Below, in pieces: positions 1 to 7,174 of a stretch of 13,702 nucleotides of DNA. Within the stretch, counting starts at the first letter, position 1. Each line of letters begins with the position of its first letter. This DNA comes from RGIG6353 sp045535585 (GTDB lineage: Bacteria > Bacillota > Clostridia > Oscillospirales > SIG627): positions 1 to 13,702 of the forward strand of contig JAZSLY010000005.1 of the NCBI GenBank assembly GCA_045535585.1. The letters run 5' to 3'. The notes beneath the pieces were generated by a model. That model had not been told where the DNA came from. It made no database searches and saw only the letters and a list, made by a program, of their open reading frames with translations. The position numbers and the translations under genes were made by a program.

Positions 1-16
1 ATAGCTTGGTTTTTAT

Positions 17-160
17 CCATTGCGAAAGCAATGGCATATCATCACGCGATAGCGTGTATATCATCACCAACGGTGCATATCATCAGCCGCAGGCTGTGCT
101 TCGCAATGATGATATACAAAACATCGTTTTGATGATATACACGGCTTTGCCGTGATTTAT
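17..160. repeat. Array of seven small hairpins joined by a constant ATATCATCA / TGATGATAT spacer
   Basis: Seven short perfect stem-loops lie head to tail. Stem arms are 17-23/28-34 (CCATTGC, loop GAAA), 43-47/52-56 (CACGC, loop GATA), 65-68/72-75 (CACC), 84-88/92-96 (CAGCC), 97-99/103-105 (TGC), 117-122/126-131 (CAAAAC) and 140-145/149-154 (CACGGC). Stem sequences differ but pairing is kept. The spacer is constant: ATATCATCA at 36-44, 58-66 and 77-85, then its exact reverse complement TGATGATAT at 107-115 and 130-138, with a decayed copy at 153-160. The two halves can therefore also pair with each other, giving a nested branched foldback. There is no coding potential. The array lies just past the terminator of the minus-strand operon and may continue beyond position 1. 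It is probably a dispersed intergenic repeat family; its function is unknown. Confidence 0.85.
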
Positions 161-195
161 GAAAAGCAGACGCCGATTCTTTCCTCAACCGCTAC

Positions 196-232
196 AAAAA
201 AATCATCCACCTAAACAGTGGATGATTTTTGT
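196..232 (-). terminator. Rho-independent terminator of the nagA-ROK operon
   Basis: A 13-bp perfect stem (198-210 with 218-230) closes a 7-base loop. On the minus strand it is followed by a T-run (complement of A196-A202). It lies about 10 bases past the ROK stop codon. The plus-strand side also ends in T residues, so it could work in both directions. Confidence 0.9.
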
Positions 233-239
233 ATTTACC

Positions 240-1625
240 TTATTTAACGTTAGGAAGGCTTGCTGCGGCGATGGACTGACCTACGCGGCGGCTGCTTTCG
301 TCGGGAAGGTGGATAACGATCTTCTTTGCAAGCTCGGGGAATTCCTCTGAGAGAACCTTTTCTGCGTTCTTGTGGAGGATGCTTCCGCCCTCGCCTGACG
401 ATACACGACCCATAAGGAGAACGTGCTTGATATCATAGAAGAGTGCGTAGTATGCAACAGCATATCCGAAGTATACGCCGATAGTTTCGTAAATCTTTCT
501 GGCACGCTCGTCGCCCTTTGCCATAAGACCCTGAACTACCTTGAGCTTTTCAGCAGGAGATGCCTTTTCGTCAAGCTCGATGCCTGCGGCGGGAGCAAGC
601 TTGATAACCGAGTCCTGAGAGAAATACTTCACGCCACAGCCGTAGTCGCCAGACCACTCGTCTACCATAGCGTCCTTATTGAAGTCGGCAGGAACGAAGG
701 CAAGCTCGTTGAGCCAGCCTGTAATGTTGCCGTTCCCGTCAACGTATCCGCCTGCTTCGCTGGTGCCCATTGCAACGCCGAGAACATTGTTGTCGCCAAG
801 GTCCATAGCGCCTGCAAGCGCGGTAACGTCGCCGTCGTTTGCAACCTCGATCGGTACGTTGCCGAGCTCCTTTGCGATATTGGTATAGATATCCTTAACT
901 ACCTTTTCAAAGGCTTCGGGGTTTTCGTTCTTAACCTTGAGGAAGAGAGACGAGGTCATAATGCGGTTGCCGATAACTACGCCTGCGGTGGAAACGCCGA
1001 TGCCGTCAACACGGGGCATTTTGGATGCGGCGGTTTTCATGGCGTCCATAATTCCGTCGTAGTGATACTGGGGGTCATTCTGGAGCTTGGGGAACCAAAT
1101 AACCTCCTCGGAGTAGGTAGCTTCGCCTTCTACAACCGAGCTTACCTTACGGTCACTTCCGCCTGCATCGAAGCCGATGCGGCATCCGTTGAGATGGCGT
1201 CCGACGGGAGCGGCAGATTCCTTAGTAGTAGGAGCTTCTTCAAAGGGAACGTGAATAACTTCAAAAGGAGCTTCGTAAACCTCTGACATAAATACGCGGT
1301 CAAAGTCACGGTAACCGCCAACAGAGTAGTCCTCCTTGATTCTGTCTGCAATTACCTTGGAGCCAGCGATAATAAGCTTGTAGCCACCGCGTGTCCAGAG
1401 GAGAGTCTTGACAATTCTTTCAACGAATTCGTGGTTTTCTTCATCGTGACCCGTTCCGTCCTTAAATACCTCCACGGTATAAACGGAGGTCAGACCATCG
1501 TTTCTTTCGAGACCGATAGTGAGCTTCTCACCGCCGGCTGCCTTTACTGCTGCCTGAAAGTCACGGTATACCACCGCCATAGGCATAAAGCCGGGGTCGA
1601 GAGGAGCATTGAGTTTAAGCTTCAT
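240..1625 (-). CDS. ROK-family (sugar kinase-like) protein with a ~145-residue N-terminal extension
   Basis: This 461-residue protein has a C-terminal ROK/actin-like ATPase fold. A phosphate-1 motif FDAGGSDRK is at 152-160, GIGVSTAGVV at 208-217, the catalytic-type ND pair at 263-264 (D264 as base), phosphate-2-like GTSEAGG at 287-293, and an adenosine-type stretch LLMGRVSSGEGG at 403-414. The cysteine-rich zinc motif (CxCGxxGCxE) of many ROK kinases is not visible. Residues 1-145 form an extra domain (WTRGGYKLII near 77-86, FDRVFMSEVYE near 108-118) that I cannot name. ROK proteins phosphorylate hexoses or N-acetylhexosamines, or act as repressors; no helix-turn-helix is seen, so an enzyme is more likely. 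The start overlaps the end of nagA by 11 bp and has a GGAAG ribosome site inside nagA, so translation is probably coupled. Substrate is inferred only from nagA. Confidence 0.85.
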   Translation of the reverse strand: MKLKLNAPLDPGFMPMAVVYRDFQAAVKAAGGEKLTIGLERNDGLTSVYTVEVFKDGTGHDEENHEFVERIVKTLLWTRGGYKLIIAGSKVIADRIKEDYSVGGYRDFDRVFMSEVYEAPFEVIHVPFEEAPTTKESAAPVGRHLNGCRIGFDAGGSDRKVSSVVEGEATYSEEVIWFPKLQNDPQYHYDGIMDAMKTAASKMPRVDGIGVSTAGVVIGNRIMTSSLFLKVKNENPEAFEKVVKDIYTNIAKELGNVPIEVANDGDVTALAGAMDLGDNNVLGVAMGTSEAGGYVDGNGNITGWLNELAFVPADFNKDAMVDEWSGDYGCGVKYFSQDSVIKLAPAAGIELDEKASPAEKLKVVQGLMAKGDERARKIYETIGVYFGYAVAYYALFYDIKHVLLMGRVSSGEGGSILHKNAEKVLSEEFPELAKKIVIHLPDESSRRVGQSIAAASLPNVK

Positions 1626-2766
1626 AAATAGTTCTTCCTTTCTTGATTGTTCTGACTATATTGATATTCTCATCTGCAATGATGATATCTGCGTCCTTTC
1701 CTTCCTCCAGAGAGCCGATACGGTGGGCACAATGGATAGAGCGTGCAGGGTTGAGAGATGCCATATTGAACACCTCGTTTACGGGGAGAGAGGTATGGTC
1801 AAGAACGTTCTTTACAGCGCAGTTGAGCTTGAGAACGCTGCCTGCGATAGTTCCGTCGGCAAGACGGCATTCGATACCCTTGAGGAAGATAGGCTGACCG
1901 CCGAGGTCGTATTCGCCGTCGGGCATACCTCCTGCACGGGTACAGTCGGTGATAAGAACCATCTTGTCACCCTTTGCCTTTGCGATAATGGTATAAAGAC
2001 CCGGATTGATATGGAAGGTATCTGCTATAACCTCCACGGAAACGTTTTCGCTGGCAAGAGCTGCGCCGACAACGCCGGGGTTTCTGTGGGCGAGGGCGGA
2101 CATAGCGTTGAAGAGGTGCGTTGCGTGGCAAACGCCGTCCTTTACTGCGCTCATCGCCTCGTCAAAGGTTGCGTCGGTATGTCCCATTGAAACGAGAACG
2201 TCGGATTGAGCGGTGAGCTTCTTTATACACTCGTGGTCCTTGTCCATTTCGGGAGCAAGAGTCACGGATTTGATGATATCGGCATTTTCAAGAATGAAAT
2301 CGGCATCGGGAACGAGAATGTTTTCCTCTGCCTGAGCGCCCTTCTTTGAAGGATTGATGAAGGGGCCCTCGGCGTGAACGCCAATTATTTCGGCGCCGTC
2401 CCAGGACTTGCTTTCCTCCTTAAGCGAACGAACTGCGTTGAGGGCGGCGATGATTTCGTCCTTCGACACGGTCATAGTGGTGGGAAGGAAGGAGGTAACG
2501 CCGTTCTTTGCAACGCCGTATGCCATCTTCTTTATTCCCTCGGGCAGAGCGTCGCAGGTATCCTCGCCAAGATATCCGTGGATATGGATATCGACGAGAC
2601 CGGGAGCTACGTAATTACCCTTGGCGTCGATAGTCTCTGCGCCTGCGGGAGCTGTGTCGGCTATGCCGACGATTTTTCCGCTGTCGCTGTCAAAGGCAAG
2701 GGCTTTGCCACAAACGACGGCGTCGGGAAGAACTATTCTGCCGTTTACGATATATGTAAGTTTCAT
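1615..2766 (-). CDS. nagA: N-acetylglucosamine-6-phosphate deacetylase
   Basis: NagA converts N-acetylglucosamine-6-phosphate to glucosamine-6-phosphate and acetate in the cytoplasm. The 383-residue product is a full-length amidohydrolase. It shows DIHIHG (59-64, metal site), GHAEGPF-like VHAEGPF (130-136, metal-binding E133), MGHTDAT (194-200), HATHLFNAM (214-222) with the paired histidines, HRNPG (227-231), IADTFHINP (247-255), and LITDC (271-275) with the likely catalytic D274. AGSVLKLN (308-315) is also typical. I chose the ATG at 2766 because GAAAGGAG lies just upstream; a longer reading to 2817 would run through the promoter. It is the first gene of a two-gene operon with the ROK protein. 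No nagB is in the window, so the deaminase step must be encoded elsewhere. Confidence 0.95.
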   Translation of the reverse strand: MKLTYIVNGRIVLPDAVVCGKALAFDSDSGKIVGIADTAPAGAETIDAKGNYVAPGLVDIHIHGYLGEDTCDALPEGIKKMAYGVAKNGVTSFLPTTMTVSKDEIIAALNAVRSLKEESKSWDGAEIIGVHAEGPFINPSKKGAQAEENILVPDADFILENADIIKSVTLAPEMDKDHECIKKLTAQSDVLVSMGHTDATFDEAMSAVKDGVCHATHLFNAMSALAHRNPGVVGAALASENVSVEVIADTFHINPGLYTIIAKAKGDKMVLITDCTRAGGMPDGEYDLGGQPIFLKGIECRLADGTIAGSVLKLNCAVKNVLDHTSLPVNEVFNMASLNPARSIHCAHRIGSLEEGKDADIIIADENINIVRTIKKGRTIYEA

Positions 2767-2807
2767 ACTTATACTCCTTTCAAAAAAAATATTTCGCATT
2801 GTATAAT

Positions 2808-2836
2808 ATTTTACCAAAAGGAAGCAAAAAAATCAA
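2808..2836 (-). promoter_or_regulatory. Consensus sigma-A promoter of nagA
   Basis: Read on the minus strand, a -35 box TTGATT (2831-2836) is followed after exactly 17 bases by a -10 box TAAAAT (2808-2813). The start codon lies about 40 bases beyond. It sits in the 106-bp gap behind the GTPase-nuclease gene, where I see no strong terminator, so some read-through into nagA is possible. Confidence 0.75.
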
Positions 2837-2872
2837 TAGCTTTTTAAAAAATTCAGGTCTCCACCCAAATTA

Positions 2873-5434
2873 TCAGCCGATAATCTCACGAATATGGCGC
2901 TCTACCTCGTTGACCTCGGCAAGCAGTCCTCTTGCAGTAACCCTCACGGCGCCGTTACCGAAGATGATAAGCTGTTCCTGAGAGTCAGAGGTGGCAACCC
3001 GAACCTTGTGGTTTTTTGCAAGCTCGTGGGACGCCTTTTCGATGTAGGTGTCGGCGGGTTCCGCCTCCTTGGTATAGACGATAGTAATACCGCCCACCTT
3101 CTCGGTTTCCCCGTGATTGCGCTTGACCTTATAGGCATCGAATACAACGATGACCTCTCCCCCGCAAAAGCCACGGTAGTTTGACAGTCTGTCACATAAA
3201 ACGGTGCGGGCAAGATCAAGGCTCTTTTCAGCCATAACGCGAAGGTCGTCCCAGCCGTAGATTATATTGTAGCCGTCAACGAGAAGGTATTCGGGCCCCA
3301 CCTGTTGAGGCTTTGCCGTGGACGGAGTGCGACGGGGCTGTGTTGCAGGCGCTCTGACCGTCTTGCGTTCGGAAACCTCTCTTGGCTTCACGGTGCCGTA
3401 GGTACGCTCGAAAATGCGCATAAGCTCCTCGTCGTCGGCAACGGCGCGCATATACCTCTCTCTGCGCGCCTCAAGCTCGGCGTTATTTTCCGAAGCAAAG
3501 AGGACACCGCTGTCGATATGCTTATAGTTTTCCACCTCGTACCAAGGAACGCCGAAGCCTGCGCCGTGGTCGCAAAAAATTGAATCCGCCGTATTCTCAA
3601 GGTCACGGTCGGCATCGTATCCGCACTCGGCAATAGCTCTTTCGGGATCGGCACATTCCTCGTAGCCTCCAAAGGAGGTAACGAGTCTTCCATCCCCCTT
3701 GGTGTAGCCGATAACGTCACGGTGGTAGCCCCTCATTCTCGATACGGGAGCACGCCCCGAAAGACGACCTGCGCCGTCGATGAATTCGGGCTCGCCGAAG
3801 CGTCCGCCCATAGCGGAAACGTCGGTCATTGCCCGTCCTATAAATTCGGCGGGAAGCTCAAGTTGGAAATCGTACCAAGGCTCCAATATAACGCCCTCTG
3901 CACTGCGTAGACCTTGACGCACGGCACGCCAGGTGGCCTGACGGAAATCACCGCCTTCGGTGTGCTTCGGGTGCGACCTTCCTGCAATCAGCGTTATTTT
4001 CATATCGGTTATAGGTGAGCCCGTCAAGGCTCCAACGTGGCATTTTTCATAAAGGTGTGACACCACGAGGCGTCTGAAATGCCCTTCAAGTCCGCAATCA
4101 TTGTCAAAGTCGAAAACCAAGCCTGCGCCTCTCTCAAGGGGCTCAAGCAAAAGCTGAACCTCTGCGTAATGGCGAAGGGGCTCGTAATGTCCGATGCCGA
4201 CAACCGAGTGACGAATAGTTTCCCGATAGGCAATAGAGCCGTCGCTGAAGGTGACGTCCATAGAAAAGCGTTCCGCAATAAGTCTTGTCAGCACCTCAAG
4301 CTGAACCTCTCCCATAATTCCGAAATATATTTCACGATTCTGCTCGTCATAAACCACGTGAAGAGCAGGCTCTTCCTCTTCGAGCTCGCGGAATTTCATC
4401 AGTGCCACGTAGGCGTCCACCCCGTCGGGCAGATCTACACGGTATGAAAGCACAGGCTCAAGGCGTGCCGAGCTACAGTCGGGCTCACCGCCGAGTCCCA
4501 TTCCCGCATAGGCGTTGCTGATTCCCGTCAGGGCGCAGACCGAGCCTGCGGTGACCTCGTTTACCGTCTTATATTTTTCTCCCGAATATATTCGGATAGT
4601 ATTGACCTTTTCGCTCCACTCTTCACCGTTGAAGCGTTTTCCCGATATAACGTCCTTTACGCGAAGAGTGCCCCCCGTAAGCTTTAGGTGCACTATGGGC
4701 TCGTTCTTGTCACGGGTGATTTTGTAGACTCTTGCTGAAAAATCGTTATTATATTCAGGAGAGCGAAAGTATCTTGAAATGCCGTCAAGGAGCAATTCCG
4801 TACCCTCTCCGTGAAGGGCTGAACCGAAATAACAGGGGAACAATCGGCGCTGAGCTATGGCGTCCGAAATATCCTTGTCCTGAAAATCTGTACCCGACAG
4901 AAAGCTTTCCATAAGCGTTTCGGAGCACATAGCAAGCTCCTCTCGGCTTTTTTCCACGCCTAACGCATCCATATTTATAACGCCGTCTCCAAGCCTTGAA
5001 CGAATTCCGTTGCACAAGCCCTCTCTCGTGTAGGTGCTGATATCCATTTTATTCACGAAAATTGCCGTAGGTATGTTATAGGCTTCAAGAAGCTTCCAAA
5101 GAGTGAGAGTATGGCTTTGCACGCCGTCGGTACCGCTGATAACCAAAATGGCGCAATCTATAATTCTTAGTGCTCTTTCTGTTTCGGGAGAGAAATCCAC
5201 GTGACCGGGGGTGTCAAGAAGAGTGAATTCCGTGTCGTTATATATAAAGGATGCGGAGCTTGAAAAAATAGTTATGCCACGGTCACGCTCAATGTCATTG
5301 GTGTCCATATAAGTGTTGCCACGGTTAACCGAGCCAAGCTTGTTTACTACTCCCGTTTTATAGAGTATCGACTCTGACAGAGTAGTCTTTCCGCTATCAA
5401 CGTGGGCTATAATTCCTATCGTAAGTTTCTTCAT
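2873..5434 (-). CDS. EF-G/TetM-like ribosome GTPase fused to a C-terminal Rae1/YacP (NYN) endoribonuclease domain
   Basis: This is a single uninterrupted 853-codon frame. The GTPase motifs are AHVDSGKT (10-17), RGITI (52-56), DTPGH (74-78), NKMD (128-131) and a G5-like GSALHGEG (204-211). EF-G/TetM-type domains follow to about residue 677. A basic, proline-rich linker (678-715) leads to a NYN/YacP domain (716-853) with LLVDGYNII, VVFDAY, EPADTYIE and ATSDSQEQ; D720, D766, D795 and D817 are candidate metal ligands. Free-standing YacP/Rae1 of Bacillus is a ribosome-associated A-site mRNA endonuclease, and TetM-like GTPases bind the same ribosomal face, so a ribosome-clearing or rescue factor is inferred. 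Usual TetM length is about 640; the extra ~210 residues are linker plus nuclease. The ATG at 5434 follows a GA-rich ribosome site. It has its own promoter and an approximately 30-base leader without a tet-type attenuator. Confidence 0.9.
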   Translation of the reverse strand: MKKLTIGIIAHVDSGKTTLSESILYKTGVVNKLGSVNRGNTYMDTNDIERDRGITIFSSSASFIYNDTEFTLLDTPGHVDFSPETERALRIIDCAILVISGTDGVQSHTLTLWKLLEAYNIPTAIFVNKMDISTYTREGLCNGIRSRLGDGVINMDALGVEKSREELAMCSETLMESFLSGTDFQDKDISDAIAQRRLFPCYFGSALHGEGTELLLDGISRYFRSPEYNNDFSARVYKITRDKNEPIVHLKLTGGTLRVKDVISGKRFNGEEWSEKVNTIRIYSGEKYKTVNEVTAGSVCALTGISNAYAGMGLGGEPDCSSARLEPVLSYRVDLPDGVDAYVALMKFRELEEEEPALHVVYDEQNREIYFGIMGEVQLEVLTRLIAERFSMDVTFSDGSIAYRETIRHSVVGIGHYEPLRHYAEVQLLLEPLERGAGLVFDFDNDCGLEGHFRRLVVSHLYEKCHVGALTGSPITDMKITLIAGRSHPKHTEGGDFRQATWRAVRQGLRSAEGVILEPWYDFQLELPAEFIGRAMTDVSAMGGRFGEPEFIDGAGRLSGRAPVSRMRGYHRDVIGYTKGDGRLVTSFGGYEECADPERAIAECGYDADRDLENTADSIFCDHGAGFGVPWYEVENYKHIDSGVLFASENNAELEARRERYMRAVADDEELMRIFERTYGTVKPREVSERKTVRAPATQPRRTPSTAKPQQVGPEYLLVDGYNIIYGWDDLRVMAEKSLDLARTVLCDRLSNYRGFCGGEVIVVFDAYKVKRNHGETEKVGGITIVYTKEAEPADTYIEKASHELAKNHKVRVATSDSQEQLIIFGNGAVRVTARGLLAEVNEVERHIREIIG

Positions 5435-5470
5435 CTCTTCGCTTTCTTTCCTGAATTCATATATAGCTTA

Positions 5471-5499
5471 ATTATATCACAGTTTTAATGCATTTTCAA
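5471..5499 (-). promoter_or_regulatory. Consensus sigma-A promoter of the GTPase-nuclease gene
   Basis: On the minus strand a TTGAAA box (5494-5499), a 17-base spacer and a perfect TATAAT (5471-5476) are present. Predicted transcription starts near 5464, leaving a leader of about 30 bases, too short for a leader-peptide attenuator. This suggests steady expression. Confidence 0.8.
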
Positions 5500-5543
5500 T
5501 ATCTCTTCGGCTTTTAAAAAACGCCGATATTTTTTTGTGTCAA

Positions 5544-5598
5544 CACTTGATTTTTTTTGCAAGTGATAGTACAATGTTTACGTACGCTTCAAGTGTGA
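5544..5598 (+). promoter_or_regulatory. Promoter of the glycosidase-like gene with three CACTTG/CAAGTG operator-like boxes
   Basis: TTGATT (5547-5552), a 17-base spacer and TACAAT (5570-5575) form a near-consensus promoter. The hexamer CACTTG (5544-5549) overlaps the -35 box, its reverse complement CAAGTG lies in the spacer (5560-5565), and a third copy, CAAGTG (5590-5595), lies just past the predicted start. The outer two sit in the related inverted contexts TCAACACTTGA (5540-5550) and TCAAGTGTGA (5589-5598). A repressor binding both sides of the promoter is plausible but not shown. The 198-bp gap 5435-5632 holds only the two divergent promoters and a weak 4-bp GC hairpin near 5509-5527. Confidence 0.6.
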
Positions 5599-5632
5599 AT
5601 CGGATAACGTTTATAATCAAGGTGGACGAATT

Positions 5633-7102
5633 ATGAATTACGCAGAATATTTTAGAAAATTCAACGAAAACGACTGTGAATTAGTAAAGCACTACGTCAG
5701 CAACGAAAACGCCGAGGCGTTCCTTTTGGAAAATGCACCGAGGCTGTACTGCCCAAACGCGACCATAGAGGAAACCTTTGCTTTCCGTACCTGGACGATG
5801 AGAAAGCATATTATGGACACCGAGGACGGATTTCTTTTGAGCGAGTTTTTAACCGACAATCCTCTCTCTTGGGCAGGCAAGCACAATACCATAAACGCCG
5901 CCCTGACACATCACCTTAACGAATTCAGATGGCTGAAGAATTCAAATATTCTTTTGGACTACGTGAAGTTTTTCCTTACGGGTGAGGGGCAGTCACACAA
6001 GTACCACACCCCTGCCCTGACGGCGATGTATAATTTCTGCCTTTTCAACGCAAGAGAAGATTTTCTCGTTGAAAACGCCGAAGCTTTTGAAAAATATTTT
6101 GTAAAGTGGGAAGAAACCCACGGCACAAAGAACGGGCTTTATTGGTCAAAAGATAATTACGAGGGAACAGAGTTCTCCATAAGCGGAACTACCCCCGAGC
6201 TTGTAGACCTTAAAGGCTTGCGTCCGCTGATGAACTCCTGTATGTATGCAGACGCCCTGTCACTCTCGAAAATCTTTGCGCTTTCGGGTAACGGAATAAA
6301 GTCCTCCTTCTATCTTGAAAAGGCAAACACAATAAAGGAATTAGTTGAAGAGAAGCTTTGGGACGGTGAGTTCTTCAAGGCGATACACCCTCTTGACGAG
6401 GATTTCGACAAGCCTCTTGACACCTCGTCTATTCCCGAAGGGCACAATGCACGTGAGCTTATGGGATATATTCCCTGGGCGTTTTCACTCCCCTCCGAGA
6501 ACCGTGAAAAGTGCTTTGAGTTCCTGAAGGACGACAAAGTATTCAATGCTAAAACGGGCTTTACTACGGCAGATATGTCCCACGAGAGATTTCTTTATTA
6601 CGAAGGAAAGGCGTGTACCTGGAACGGAAACGTGTGGCCCTATGCTACAAGCTATGTGATAAACGGAGTAATCGAGCTTTTGACGAATTACAATCAAAAA
6701 ACGGTTTCGGATAAAGACCTTTACGATTTTCTTCTGAAATACGCCGAGATGCACTATTCCATTGAGGATGGAAAGAGGGTCAACTTTATCGACGAGGTTA
6801 TGCGCCCCTTTGAATTCGTATGGCACGCAAGAGAGGTTGGCAAAAACGGCGTGACCCTTACGGGCGGTCAGGACAGAGGACGCGACTATAACCATTCCAC
6901 CTTCATCGACCTTGTGCTCAGAGGTCTGTGCGGTGTTGACACGTCAAAGAAAGAGCTTTCCGTCAAGCCCAGAATAAGCGGTGTGTGGGAGTGGTTCAAG
7001 CTTGAGAACCTTACCTATCGCAACAACACCTACAACGTTTACTACGACGAAAAGGGCACGGTGTTCAATAAAGGCGTGGGCGTTATCATAGAAAAAATAT
7101 AA
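5633..7102 (+). CDS. (alpha/alpha)6-barrel glycoside hydrolase-like protein (MGH1/GH63-like)
   Basis: This 489-residue protein resembles the six-hairpin glycosidases of the mannosylglycerate hydrolase/GH63 type. Characteristic stretches are GLRPLMNSCMYADALSL (about 195-211), ARELMGYIPWAF (about 269-280), ACTWNGNVWPYATSYVI (about 327-343), GRDYNHSTFIDLVLRGLCG (about 422-440), and a C-terminal strand segment with SGVWEWFKLENLTYRNNTYNVYYD (about 453-476) typical of these enzymes. No signal peptide is seen, so it is probably cytoplasmic and acts on imported sugars. The substrate cannot be read from sequence; trehalase-like, mannosylglycerate or other alpha-glycoside substrates are possible. The ATG at 5633 has AAGGTGG seven bases upstream. 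It is transcribed alone between its own promoter and terminator. The family call is from motif memory and the catalytic Asp/Glu pair was not assigned. Confidence 0.7.
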   Translation: MNYAEYFRKFNENDCELVKHYVSNENAEAFLLENAPRLYCPNATIEETFAFRTWTMRKHIMDTEDGFLLSEFLTDNPLSWAGKHNTINAALTHHLNEFRWLKNSNILLDYVKFFLTGEGQSHKYHTPALTAMYNFCLFNAREDFLVENAEAFEKYFVKWEETHGTKNGLYWSKDNYEGTEFSISGTTPELVDLKGLRPLMNSCMYADALSLSKIFALSGNGIKSSFYLEKANTIKELVEEKLWDGEFFKAIHPLDEDFDKPLDTSSIPEGHNARELMGYIPWAFSLPSENREKCFEFLKDDKVFNAKTGFTTADMSHERFLYYEGKACTWNGNVWPYATSYVINGVIELLTNYNQKTVSDKDLYDFLLKYAEMHYSIEDGKRVNFIDEVMRPFEFVWHAREVGKNGVTLTGGQDRGRDYNHSTFIDLVLRGLCGVDTSKKELSVKPRISGVWEWFKLENLTYRNNTYNVYYDEKGTVFNKGVGVIIEKI

Positions 7103-7105
7103 TTT

Positions 7106-7142
7106 AAAAGTCAGGATTGTATTTTTACAACCCTGACTTTTT
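7106..7142 (+). terminator. Rho-independent terminator after the glycosidase-like gene
   Basis: The arms GTCAGGATTGT (7110-7120) and ACAACCCTGAC (7127-7137) pair with one mismatch around an A/T loop. A flanking A-run and T-run extend the stem, and a T-run follows on the plus strand. It begins a few bases past the stop codon. Confidence 0.9.
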
Positions 7143-7174
7143 AAAAATTCCGTGGGTTTTTCCGTTATACCGTG

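Noticed and set aside
17..160. CRISPR array
   Set aside because: The repeated unit is only 9-10 bases, it flips orientation halfway, and the segments between copies are themselves palindromic hairpins of 9-15 bases, not unique spacers of about 30.
159..350. Small plus-strand open frame of 63 codons
   Set aside because: It runs through a terminator hairpin and the antisense end of the ROK gene and has no ribosome binding site.
423..1286. Long plus-strand open frame (287 codons) antisense to the ROK gene
   Set aside because: It lies wholly inside a gene with clear ROK motifs, has no convincing ribosome site, and its cysteine/valine-rich product has no recognisable motifs; the same holds for antisense frames at 1609-2190 and 2374-2847.
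2767..2817. Longer nagA start adding 17 residues
   Set aside because: The added codons would cover the ribosome site and the predicted -10 region; amidohydrolase homology begins at the MKLTYIVNG start.
2873..5434. Acquired tetracycline-resistance gene (tetM/tetO/tetW)
   Set aside because: The domain IV loop tip lacks the TetM SPVSTP residues, there is a nuclease tail, no attenuator leader is visible, and no mobile element flanks the gene.
5500..5537. Rho-independent terminator between the divergent genes
   Set aside because: Only a 4-bp CGGC/GCCG stem with an 11-base loop is present, and both flanking genes are transcribed away from it.
5612..5617. Second -10 box (TATAAT) for the glycosidase-like gene
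   Set aside because: It would start transcription nearly at the ribosome site, about 10 bases before the ATG, and has only a poor -35; the promoter at 5547-5575 is much better.
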